From NCBI GenBank assembly GCA_023457875.1, contig JAEXBC010000285.1, forward strand, positions 1 to 6,366: 6,366 nucleotides of DNA, read 5' to 3'. This document shows, in pieces, positions 1 through 5,990 of the stretch. Origin of the DNA: Bacillota bacterium (lineage in GTDB: Bacteria; Bacillota; Clostridia; Lachnospirales; Cellulosilyticaceae). The translations under genes and the position numbers were made by a program. Numbering within the stretch: the stretch's first letter is position 1; each line of letters opens with the position of its first letter. Under the pieces are notes generated by a model. That model did no database searches. It worked only from the letters and a program-made list of their open reading frames with translations, and was not told the origin of the DNA.

Positions 1-956
1 AATTATCCACTCAGATTTTAATGAAGGAAGCGATTCTTCGTGGAATTAAGGTAGAGGTATTAGACCGTTTTGACAATTTTGTGGCCTTTAAGCAAGATGA
101 GCATATTGAATATGTGAAGCAGGCAACAAAAACATCAAAGGATAGCTATATGACCATGTTGATGATGGAAAATAAGACAGTGACCAAAAAGATCCTGGAG
201 CGTCATCATATTTGTGTACCAAGTGGCATTGAAGTATTTAAGGGACAAAGCCTAGAGCTTGCAGCCTTGCAATATGAAAATAAGGCGATCGTCGTTAAGC
301 CCAAGTCCACTAATTTTGGCACTGGAATTAGCATTTTTCCTCAAGGTGCTAGCAAAGAAGATATCTTTAAGGCACTGGAGATTGGCTTTAACTATGATGA
401 TACTGTTTTGATAGAGGAATTTGCAAAAGGGAAGGAATATCGCTTCCTAGTGATTGGGGACGAGGTTGCAGGTATTTTGCATAGGGTGCCTGCTAATGTA
501 ACAGGAGATGGGACAAGAAGTATCCGTGAATTAGTGGCACTTAAGAATCAGGACCCTTTAAGGGGAAAAGGTTACAAATCACCACTGGAGAAAATTAATT
601 TAGATGTAAGCAGCGAGCTTTTCCTAAAGCAAAGTGGGCTATGTTTTGACACAGTACCAAAGGCTAATGAGGTGGTTTATTTAAGAGAAAACTCAAATAT
701 CAGCACTGGTGGAGACAGCATTGATTATACAGATGAAATCCCACAGCGTTTTAAAGAGATTGCAGTAAAAGCCGCAAAGGCGGTAGGGGCTAAATTCTGT
801 GGGGTGGATATGATGCTAGAGGATTATCAAAATCCAGATAGTGCCTATGCCATTATTGAGCTAAATTTTAATCCTGCGATTCATATTCATTCATATCCTT
901 ATAAGGGAACTGAACGTCCTATTGCAGAAAAAGTATTGAAAGTCCTTGGTTTTTAA
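1..956 (+). CDS. gshF: Bifunctional glutamate-cysteine ligase / glutathione synthetase (GshF type), C-terminal part, cut by left edge
   Basis: ATP-grasp glutathione synthetase module, which in GshF joins glycine to gamma-glutamylcysteine using ATP in the cytosol. The frame is open to base 3 (reads LSTQIL before the Met at 21), so that Met is internal and the true start lies off the left edge. Visible signs, numbering that Met as 1: the family-typical segment TSKDSYMTMLMMENK (38-52), which opens the ATP-grasp fold; the nucleotide-binding lysine in VVKPKSTNFGTG (91-102); LIEEFAKGKEYRF (130-142); Asp263; and the metal-binding ELNFNPAIH (280-288). It ends in HIHSYPYKGTERPI and a short tail, as GshF does. 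Family members are about 750 aa, so roughly 430 residues, including the ligase half, should lie upstream. This is inferred, not seen. A lone ATP-grasp protein or a cyanophycin synthetase relative is the less likely alternative. No clear terminator follows. Confidence 0.88.
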   Translation, partial: LSTQILMKEAILRGIKVEVLDRFDNFVAFKQDEHIEYVKQATKTSKDSYMTMLMMENKTVTKKILERHHICVPSGIEVFKGQSLELAALQYENKAIVVKPKSTNFGTGISIFPQGASKEDIFKALEIGFNYDDTVLIEEFAKGKEYRFLVIGDEVAGILHRVPANVTGDGTRSIRELVALKNQDPLRGKGYKSPLEKINLDVSSELFLKQSGLCFDTVPKANEVVYLRENSNISTGGDSIDYTDEIPQRFKEIAVKAAKAVGAKFCGVDMMLEDYQNPDSAYAIIELNFNPAIHIHSYPYKGTERPIAEKVLKVLGF

Positions 957-997
957 GAAATGTTAATTTTTAATTTTCATTATTTTTATTTGATTTG

Positions 998-1025
998 TTG
1001 TTCTAGAAATGTTAGACTCTATCAA
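998..1025 (+). promoter_or_regulatory. Weak candidate promoter for phzF
   Basis: TTGTTC at 998-1003 is followed after 16 bases by TATCAA at 1020-1025. These match the vegetative -35 and -10 consensus at about 3 and 4 of 6 positions. The -10 candidate lies inside the left arm of the inverted repeat at 1017-1053. This is the best pair seen in an AT-rich gap where chance matches are common, so the call is tentative. Readthrough from gshF is also possible, because no convincing terminator separates the two genes. Confidence 0.25.
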
Positions 1026-1053
1026 AATAGTTTACTTTCCTGTTTTGATAGAG
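1017..1053 (+). repeat. Inverted repeat / stem-loop upstream of phzF
   Basis: CTCTATCAAAA at 1017-1027 is the exact reverse complement of TTTTGATAGAG at 1043-1053. One more A-T pair and one G-T pair extend the stem to 13 pairs around an 11-base loop (1030-1040). No T-run follows on either strand, so it does not read as an intrinsic terminator. The right arm ends about 20 bases before the phzF ribosome binding site and does not cover it. It could be an operator, an mRNA-stabilising 5' hairpin or a weak terminator of gshF. The sequence does not decide between these. Confidence 0.6.
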
Positions 1054-1083
1054 CAGGAGGATAGTCCATAAAGGGGGAGAACA

Positions 1084-1860
1084 ATGAAATATTATGTAGT
1101 AGATGCTTTTAGCGAACAAATCTTTGGAGGCAATCCAGCAGGTGTATGCATTATGGAGGAATGGTTAAGTGAATCATTAATGCAAAAGATTGCTTCTGAA
1201 AACAATCTAGCGGAAACAGCCTTTGTGGTAAAGAAAGGGGAAGGCTTTCAGATTAGATGGTTTACCCCTGAGTGTGAAATCGATTTATGTGGACATGCTA
1301 CACTGGCAAGCGCCTATATTCTCAATCGCTTTGTAGAACCTAAGCTTCAAAACATTTGTTTTAATAGTAAAAGTGGCATTTTAACAGTAACGGTGAAGGA
1401 AGATGTGCTGACGATGGATTTCCCATCTAGAATGCCAAATAAATTAGAGCAGTATGAAGATATAGAAGCCTTGCTAGGTGTAAAGATAAAGGAAGCCTAT
1501 TTATTAAGAGATTTGATGGTAGTGGTAGAAAATGAAGAAGTGGTGAGAAACTTTGTGCCTGAGTTTGAAAAGATCAAGAAGATCCAGAAAGGTGACGGGG
1601 TGATCATTACTGCAAAGGGAGATGAATGTGACTTTGTATCCCGCTTTTTTTACCCAACAGGTGGTATCAATGAAGACCCAGTTACAGGCTCCGCCCATTG
1701 CAACCTCATTCCTTACTGGGCAGAAAAACTTGGTAAAACAAAGATGAACGCCAAACAGCTTTCTAAAAGAGGCGGAAAATTATACTGCGAATTTGAAGGG
1801 GAAAGAGTGAAGATTAGCGGAAGGGCGTCTTTATATATGGTAGGAGAAATCTTTATTTAG
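1084..1860 (+). CDS. PhzF-family isomerase-like protein
   Basis: Complete 258-aa cytosolic protein of the PhzF / diaminopimelate-epimerase-like fold, near the short end of the family's usual 260-300 aa. The N-terminal MKYYVVDAFSEQIFGGNPAGV is the family signature. Key residues visible are Glu44 in NLAETAF (equivalent to the catalytic acid Glu45 of PhzF), WFTPECEIDLCGHAT (59-73) with Asp67 and His71, and the second-half motif EDPVTGSAHC (197-206). All active-site motifs are intact, so a working enzyme is likely. The start is supported by the G-rich ribosome binding site GGGGGAG at 1073-1079, four bases before the ATG. No phenazine genes are nearby, and members outside phenazine clusters usually have no known substrate, so only the family is assigned, not the reaction. 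A hairpin terminator at 1960-2015 lies about 100 bases past the stop. No functional link to gshF is visible. Confidence 0.93.
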   Translation: MKYYVVDAFSEQIFGGNPAGVCIMEEWLSESLMQKIASENNLAETAFVVKKGEGFQIRWFTPECEIDLCGHATLASAYILNRFVEPKLQNICFNSKSGILTVTVKEDVLTMDFPSRMPNKLEQYEDIEALLGVKIKEAYLLRDLMVVVENEEVVRNFVPEFEKIKKIQKGDGVIITAKGDECDFVSRFFYPTGGINEDPVTGSAHCNLIPYWAEKLGKTKMNAKQLSKRGGKLYCEFEGERVKISGRASLYMVGEIFI

Positions 1861-1959
1861 TCTGCTTGAAAACGTTAAATAAGATACCTTCATTATTAAA
1901 GTGAAATAGATGAGAGAGGTACAATTTTATTTAATAGGATAGGACAAGGGTGGTTTATG

Positions 1960-2015
1960 AAAAAGCAACTATTATAATAGGCAATGTCATTTGCCGTTAT
2001 AATAGTTGCTTTTTT
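1960..2015 (+). terminator. Intrinsic terminator after phzF
   Basis: AAAAGCAACTATTATAA at 1961-1977 pairs perfectly over 17 bases with 1997-2013, and A1960-T2014 adds another pair. An inner helix GGCAA (1980-1984) with TTGCC (1991-1995) caps it with a six-base loop. The right arm runs into six Ts (2010-2015), and the left arm begins with five As (1960-1964), so it could also stop transcription from the right, although no minus-strand gene is seen there. It separates phzF from the downstream oxidoreductase gene. Confidence 0.88.
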
Positions 2016-2118
2016 CACACTTTGTACTATCGTTTTTGTCAATTGTATTTTTTCCTTTTTTACATAAGTATGATTTTTGAATTTATGTGACACACTAATG
2101 AGGTGAAAGCTCAAGTAA

Positions 2119-2131
2119 GTATCAATGATAC
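2119..2131. repeat. Short perfect palindrome in the oxidoreductase leader
   Basis: GTATCAATGATAC is a 13-base palindrome with a single central base and six-base arms. It lies about 70 bases before the oxidoreductase start codon and its last base is the first base of the next inverted repeat. Its shape is that of a small dimeric-repressor operator, but I do not recognise it as the site of any named regulator, and a palindrome of this size can arise by chance. Confidence 0.45.
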
Positions 2132-2157
2132 ATATAGATGAACACAGTATCTATATG
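2131..2157 (+). repeat. Stem-loop in the oxidoreductase leader
   Basis: CATATAGAT (2131-2139) and ATCTATATG (2149-2157) are exact reverse complements around a nine-base spacer. The stem is AT-rich and not followed by a T-run, so it is not a terminator. It ends 30 bases before the ribosome binding site at 2187. It may be a 5' mRNA hairpin or an operator. The ATG at 2138 lies inside its left arm. Confidence 0.5.
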
Positions 2158-2186
2158 CAAGACTTGGAAGCACCTATGGAATTTTG

Positions 2187-2193
2187 AAAGGAG
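2187..2193 (+). promoter_or_regulatory. Ribosome binding site that fixes the oxidoreductase start
   Basis: AAAGGAG ends seven bases before the ATG at 2201, close to ideal spacing. The in-frame upstream ATG at 2138 has no such site, and the 21 residues it would add do not resemble the start of this family, whereas translation from 2201 gives MAKTMMTMDGNTAA, typical of it. Confidence 0.92.
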
Positions 2194-2200
2194 AAAAAAT

Positions 2201-5200
2201 ATGGCAAAAACAATGATGACCATGGATGGTAATACCGCTGCTAGCTATATAGCCTATGCCTATACAGATGTGGCAGCAATTTATCCTATTACCCCATCTT
2301 CACCCATGGCTGAGCAAGTGGATGAATGGGCGGCACAGGGCAGAAAAAATATTTTTGGACAAACTGTTCAAGTAGTAGAAATGCAATCAGAAGCAGGAGC
2401 GGCAGGAGCTTTCCATGGTTCACTGCAAGCAGGTGCACTCACCTCTACCTTTACAGCCTCACAGGGCTTACTACTCATGATTCCTAATATGTATAAGGTA
2501 TCTGGAGAACTTTTGCCTGGTGTGTTTCATGTAAGTGCCCGTGCACTTGCTGCACAAGCCCTAAGTATTTTTGGAGATCACCAAGATGTTATGGCAGCCA
2601 GACAAACAGGTTGCGCGATGCTTGTTGAAGGATCTGTTCAAGAAGTAATGGATCTTTCTGCTGTGGCCCATCTGGCAGCTCTTAAGGGAAGAATCCCATT
2701 TATTAATTTCTTCGATGGTTTTAGAACCTCACATGAAATTCAAAAGATAGAAGCAATTAGCTATGACGACCTTGCTAAAATGGTGGATCAGGAAGCACTT
2801 AAGGCTTTTAGAGAAAATGCCTTTTCTCCTAGTCATCCAGTAATACGTGGTACCGTGCAGGGGCCAGAAATTTATTTCCAAACCAGAGAAGCATCCAATA
2901 AATTCTATACTGAATTAATCCCTATCGTACAAATGTATATGAAGGAGATTAGCAACCTAACAGGTAGAAATTATGATTTATTTAATTATGTAGGACCTAG
3001 TGATGCCGAATATGTAATTATTGCAATGGGTTCTATTACTGAAACCATTGAAGAAACCATGAAGATTTATAATGAAAAGGGCAAGAAAATAGGACTTGTT
3101 AAAGTACATCTTTATAGGCCATTCTCAGTAAAGCATTTCTTAGAGACTATTCCTATGAGCGCTAAAAGGATCTGTGTACTTGACCGTACCAAGGAGCCTG
3201 GAGCAATCGGCGAGCCACTTTATCTGGATGTAAGGGCAGCCCTATACGAAAGAGAAAACCCACCAATGGTAATTGGCGGACGTTTTGGCCTTGGTTCTAA
3301 AGATACCACACCTACTGAGATTAGTGCGGTCATACAAAACCTACTGAGTGAATCACCAAAGAATTTATTTACTGTGGGAATAGATGATGATGTCACCCAT
3401 ACATCACTTAAGGTAGCAGAACCACTAAAAATACAGGTTCCAGGAATGGTAAGATGCAAATTCTGGGGCTTTGGATCTGATGGTACCGTTGGCGCTAATA
3501 AACAAGCCACTAAGATCATTGGAGAGCATACAGATCTTTATGCTCAAGCCTACTTTGACTATGATTCTAAAAAATCTGGTGGCTTAACCATGTCACATCT
3601 TCGTTTTGGTAAGGAACCTATTCGTGCGCCTTATCTGATTGATGAGGCAGATTATATTGCATGTCATAATCAATCCTACTTGAATCAATATCCTTTATTA
3701 AAGGGACTCAAAAAGGGTGGTACCTTTGTACTCAATTGTACCTGGGATGAAGCTGAGCTAGATGAAAATTTACCAGCCAAAATGAAACGTTATATTGCTG
3801 AAAATGATATTGCCTTCTATACGGTTAATGCAGTTCAAATTGCTGCTGACATAGGACTTGGTAATCGTATTAATATGATTATGCAAGCAGCCTTCTTTAA
3901 ACTAGCCAATGTAATTCCAGAGGAAGATGCTAAAAAGTACCTTAAAGAAGCAGTGGTTAAGGCATATGGTAAAAAGGGTGAGAAGGTCATCAATATGAAC
4001 TATGCAGCAATTGATCAAGGCTTTAGTTCAACTGTTAAGGTTAAGGTCCCAGAGTCTTGGAAAAATGCGCAAGATGAAGAAAAGCAGCAAGCTGATGAAC
4101 CTAGCTTCATTACTGATATCTTAAGACCAATGAACCGTCAAGAGGGAGATAGCTTACCTGTTAGTGTGTTTAATGGCATTGAGGATGGTACCATTCCAAC
4201 AGGTACAGCAGCTTATGAAAAACGTGGTATTGCTATTAACATTCCAGAGTGGATAGAAGAAAATTGTATTCAGTGTAATCAATGTAGTTTTATTTGTCCA
4301 CATTCCACCATTAGGCCATTCCTATTAGATGCAAAAGAAATGGAGGGTAAACCGAAAGACTTCACAACCATTAAAGCACTTGGAAAGGATATGGGAGAGT
4401 TTGGTTATCGTATTCAAGTAGCACCTATGGATTGTACAGGTTGTGGTAACTGTGCGGATGTTTGTCCAGGAAAAGGCCCTGGCAAGAAAGCGTTAGAGAT
4501 GCAACCTCTTGCAAGTCAGGTAGATATGCAAGTGCCTAACTGGAGTTATGCGATAAGCAAGGTGAGCGAAAAACCAAATCTCATGTCTCCTAATACAGTT
4601 AAAGGTAGCCAATTCAGACAACCATTATATGAATTCTCAGGTGCTTGCTCAGGTTGTGGTGAATCAGCTTATATCAAGGTGATCACTCAGCTATTTGGAG
4701 ATTGCATGATGATTGCCAATGCTACTGGATGCTCTTCTATATGGAGTGCTTCAGCACCAACTTCTTCCTATACTGTAAATGCCGAGGGAAGAGGTCCTTC
4801 TTGGGGAAATTCTCTCTTTGAAGACAATGCAGAGTATGGCTTTGGTATGTATCTAGGCGTAAAACAAATAAGAACTAAGATTAAAGAAAATATGGAGCAG
4901 CTTATCACGTTAGACATTGGAGAAGAAGTAAAATCTGCCTTTAGTGATTGGATAGCCAATATGGAAAACACCGAGGGCTCTAAAGCTGCTAGTAAAAAGG
5001 TAGATGAATTACTTGATCAAGTCGTCATTGCTGATGATAAGGGCAATCAACTTCTTACCGAGATCAAAGAACGTAGGGATTATTTAATCAAGCGTTCAGT
5101 ATGGATTGTTGGTGGAGATGGTTGGGCATATGATATTGGATATGGTGGCTTAGACCATGTGATGGCATCAGGAGAGAATGTTAACATTCTGGTTTATGAT

Positions 5201-5749
5201 ACCGAGATTTACTCTAATACAGGAGGTCAGTCTTCTAAGGCAACACCTGCTGCTGCCATTGCTAAATTCGCAGCTTCAGGAAAGAAAACCCGTAAGAAAG
5301 ACCTTGGTCGTATGATGATGACCTATGGCAACGCCTATGTTGCGCAAGTAGCTATGGGAGCAGATAAGAATCAATTGATGAAGGCAATTATTGAAGCAGA
5401 GAGCTACCCTGGTCCTTCTATTATCATTGCTTATGCACCATGTATTAGCCATGGACTAAGAGAGGGAATGGGACGCACCAGTGCTAACCAAGATCAGGCG
5501 GTTAAATGTGGCTACTGGCACTTATATCGCTATAACCCAAGGTTACTTGAAGAAGGCAAGAATCCGTTTATATTAGATTCTAAAGAGCCAAAAGAAAGCT
5601 TTAGAGATTTTATTATGGGACAGGTACGTTATTCTGCCCTTGCAAAACAATTCCCACAGCAAGCAGAAGAGCTCTTCGCCCTCACAGAACAATTTGCAAA
5701 AGAGCGCTATGACAATTACAAACGCATGGCACAGCAGGTTTATGAATAA
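2201..5749 (+). CDS. nifJ: Pyruvate:ferredoxin (flavodoxin) oxidoreductase, single-chain homodimeric type
   Basis: Cytosolic enzyme that converts pyruvate and CoA to acetyl-CoA and CO2 and passes two electrons to ferredoxin or flavodoxin. It is 1182 aa and full length for the family. Rough domain order by comparison with the Desulfovibrio africanus enzyme: I 1-258, II 259-415, III 416-630 with GSDGTVGANK (425-434), IV with the EKR motif (673-675), V carrying two ferredoxin-like [4Fe-4S] sites, and VI binding thiamine diphosphate. Pyruvate-site residues Thr31, Glu64, Arg114 and Asn1006 are present. Cluster ligands are Cys689/692/695/699 and Cys745/748/751/755. The cluster near the cofactor has Cys816/819/844/1081. 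Thiamine diphosphate and metal residues are the GDG at 972-974 and Thr1001. It lacks most of the C-terminal extension of the D. africanus protein, as many clostridial forms do. All cofactor sites are intact, with no frameshift. It is flanked by terminators on both sides, so it is probably monocistronic. Role in fermentation is more likely than nitrogen fixation, since no nif genes are seen. Confidence 0.98.
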   Translation: MAKTMMTMDGNTAASYIAYAYTDVAAIYPITPSSPMAEQVDEWAAQGRKNIFGQTVQVVEMQSEAGAAGAFHGSLQAGALTSTFTASQGLLLMIPNMYKVSGELLPGVFHVSARALAAQALSIFGDHQDVMAARQTGCAMLVEGSVQEVMDLSAVAHLAALKGRIPFINFFDGFRTSHEIQKIEAISYDDLAKMVDQEALKAFRENAFSPSHPVIRGTVQGPEIYFQTREASNKFYTELIPIVQMYMKEISNLTGRNYDLFNYVGPSDAEYVIIAMGSITETIEETMKIYNEKGKKIGLVKVHLYRPFSVKHFLETIPMSAKRICVLDRTKEPGAIGEPLYLDVRAALYERENPPMVIGGRFGLGSKDTTPTEISAVIQNLLSESPKNLFTVGIDDDVTHTSLKVAEPLKIQVPGMVRCKFWGFGSDGTVGANKQATKIIGEHTDLYAQAYFDYDSKKSGGLTMSHLRFGKEPIRAPYLIDEADYIACHNQSYLNQYPLLKGLKKGGTFVLNCTWDEAELDENLPAKMKRYIAENDIAFYTVNAVQIAADIGLGNRINMIMQAAFFKLANVIPEEDAKKYLKEAVVKAYGKKGEKVINMNYAAIDQGFSSTVKVKVPESWKNAQDEEKQQADEPSFITDILRPMNRQEGDSLPVSVFNGIEDGTIPTGTAAYEKRGIAINIPEWIEENCIQCNQCSFICPHSTIRPFLLDAKEMEGKPKDFTTIKALGKDMGEFGYRIQVAPMDCTGCGNCADVCPGKGPGKKALEMQPLASQVDMQVPNWSYAISKVSEKPNLMSPNTVKGSQFRQPLYEFSGACSGCGESAYIKVITQLFGDCMMIANATGCSSIWSASAPTSSYTVNAEGRGPSWGNSLFEDNAEYGFGMYLGVKQIRTKIKENMEQLITLDIGEEVKSAFSDWIANMENTEGSKAASKKVDELLDQVVIADDKGNQLLTEIKERRDYLIKRSVWIVGGDGWAYDIGYGGLDHVMASGENVNILVYDTEIYSNTGGQSSKATPAAAIAKFAASGKKTRKKDLGRMMMTYGNAYVAQVAMGADKNQLMKAIIEAESYPGPSIIIAYAPCISHGLREGMGRTSANQDQAVKCGYWHLYRYNPRLLEEGKNPFILDSKEPKESFRDFIMGQVRYSALAKQFPQQAEELFALTEQFAKERYDNYKRMAQQVYE

Positions 5750-5761
5750 ATGAGATAAACT

Positions 5762-5823
5762 AAAGAAAGATGATTGCATACTTTACCTTGCTAAAGGTTG
5801 GTTTTTGGCAATCATCTTTTTTT
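5762..5823 (+). terminator. Intrinsic terminator after the pyruvate oxidoreductase gene
   Basis: AAAGATGATTGC at 5766-5777 pairs perfectly with 5808-5819. A G-T pair and three A-T pairs extend the stem outward into the T-run. A small inner helix, CCTT (5786-5789) with AAGG (5794-5797), sits in the loop. Seven Ts follow (5817-5823). It begins 13 bases after the stop codon, so transcription should end here. Confidence 0.9.
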
Positions 5824-5870
5824 CTCTTTCAACTATTCATTCAATTTGATACAATGAATTTAACTCAATC

Positions 5871-5898
5871 TTCGTATTTGTTTATGTATAGGTATAAT
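5871..5898 (+). promoter_or_regulatory. Promoter for the right-edge gene
   Basis: TATAAT at 5893-5898 is a perfect vegetative -10 box. The best -35 is TTCGTA at 5871-5876 with 16-base spacing, matching only 3 of 6 positions, so the promoter may be weak or need an activator. Transcription would start near 5905 and give a 5' leader of about 85 bases. It lies after the oxidoreductase terminator, so the next gene needs a promoter here. Confidence 0.55.
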
Positions 5899-5925
5899 AG
5901 GGTGTTTATCATAGGCGTACATAGG
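5888..5925 (+). repeat. Four ATAGG direct repeats across the promoter
   Basis: ATAGG occurs at 5888, 5897, 5911 and 5921. The last two form the longer direct repeat CATAGG-CGTA-CATAGG with a ten-base period, about one DNA turn. The repeats span the -10 box and the likely transcription start, where a repressor would bind. No known regulator site is recognised, and short repeats in AT-rich DNA may be accidental. Confidence 0.35.
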
Positions 5926-5970
5926 TAAATAAAACAGTGGGGATGGGAAATCGTGTCAATAAGGGTTAAT

Positions 5971-5990
5971 AAAAAGGGGGACGTCTAGGA
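5971..5990 (+). promoter_or_regulatory. Ribosome binding sites bearing on the start of the right-edge gene
   Basis: Two purine-rich sites precede this gene. GGGGGA (5976-5981) stands nine bases before the ATG at 5991, and AGGA (5987-5990) stands six bases before the ATG at 5997. An in-frame stop at 5970-5972 excludes any start further upstream. Either ATG is possible, and they differ by only two residues. Confidence 0.6.

Larger units (their letters stand above)
1861..2200. other. Intergenic region between phzF and the pyruvate oxidoreductase gene
   Basis: This 340-base stretch has no convincing gene. It contains the phzF terminator (1960-2015), a T-rich tract (about 2032-2061), and two adjoining inverted repeats (2119-2131 and 2131-2157) close to the oxidoreductase start. 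No promoter stands out for the downstream gene. Elements seen are TTGTCA at 2036-2041, TTTACA at 2059-2064 (5 of 6 to a -35) with only a poor TTTATG 17 bases on, and TATGAT at 2069-2074 (5 of 6 to a -10) with no -35 at proper spacing. A promoter between about 2035 and 2100 is likely because a terminator precedes it, but its exact site is not resolved. Confidence 0.6.

Noticed and set aside
1055..1060. AGGAGG motif before phzF as a ribosome binding site of a small gene
   Set aside because: No ATG, GTG or TTG lies at usable distance downstream before the true phzF binding site at 1073-1079.
1504..1698. 64-aa minus-strand frame inside phzF
   Set aside because: It lies wholly within an intact family gene on the other strand and its translation resembles no family I know. 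It is a shadow frame.
2086..2094. TGTGACACA palindrome as a Crp/Fnr-type site
   Set aside because: The arms are only four bases around one centre base, without the six-base spacing of the TGTGA-N6-TCACA pattern, and there is no support for such a regulator here.
1896..2114. 72-aa minus-strand frame in the gap after phzF
   Set aside because: It starts with TTG and no ribosome binding site, runs straight through the terminator hairpin, and has a low-complexity AT-driven composition.
3220..3519. 99-aa minus-strand frame inside the oxidoreductase gene
   Set aside because: It is antisense to a conserved coding region, with no recognisable protein features. The same applies to minus-strand frames at 4768-4971 and 5573-5779, the latter also running into the terminator region.
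5850..5855. TACAAT as a second -10 box before the right-edge gene
   Set aside because: Its only possible -35 lies just after the oxidoreductase terminator T-run and matches poorly (3 of 6). The TATAAT at 5893 is better.
5953..5988. Eleven-codon GTG-started frame before the right-edge gene
   Set aside because: Its start is weak, it has no conserved features to judge, and it overlaps the ribosome binding region of the next gene. There is too little to call a gene.
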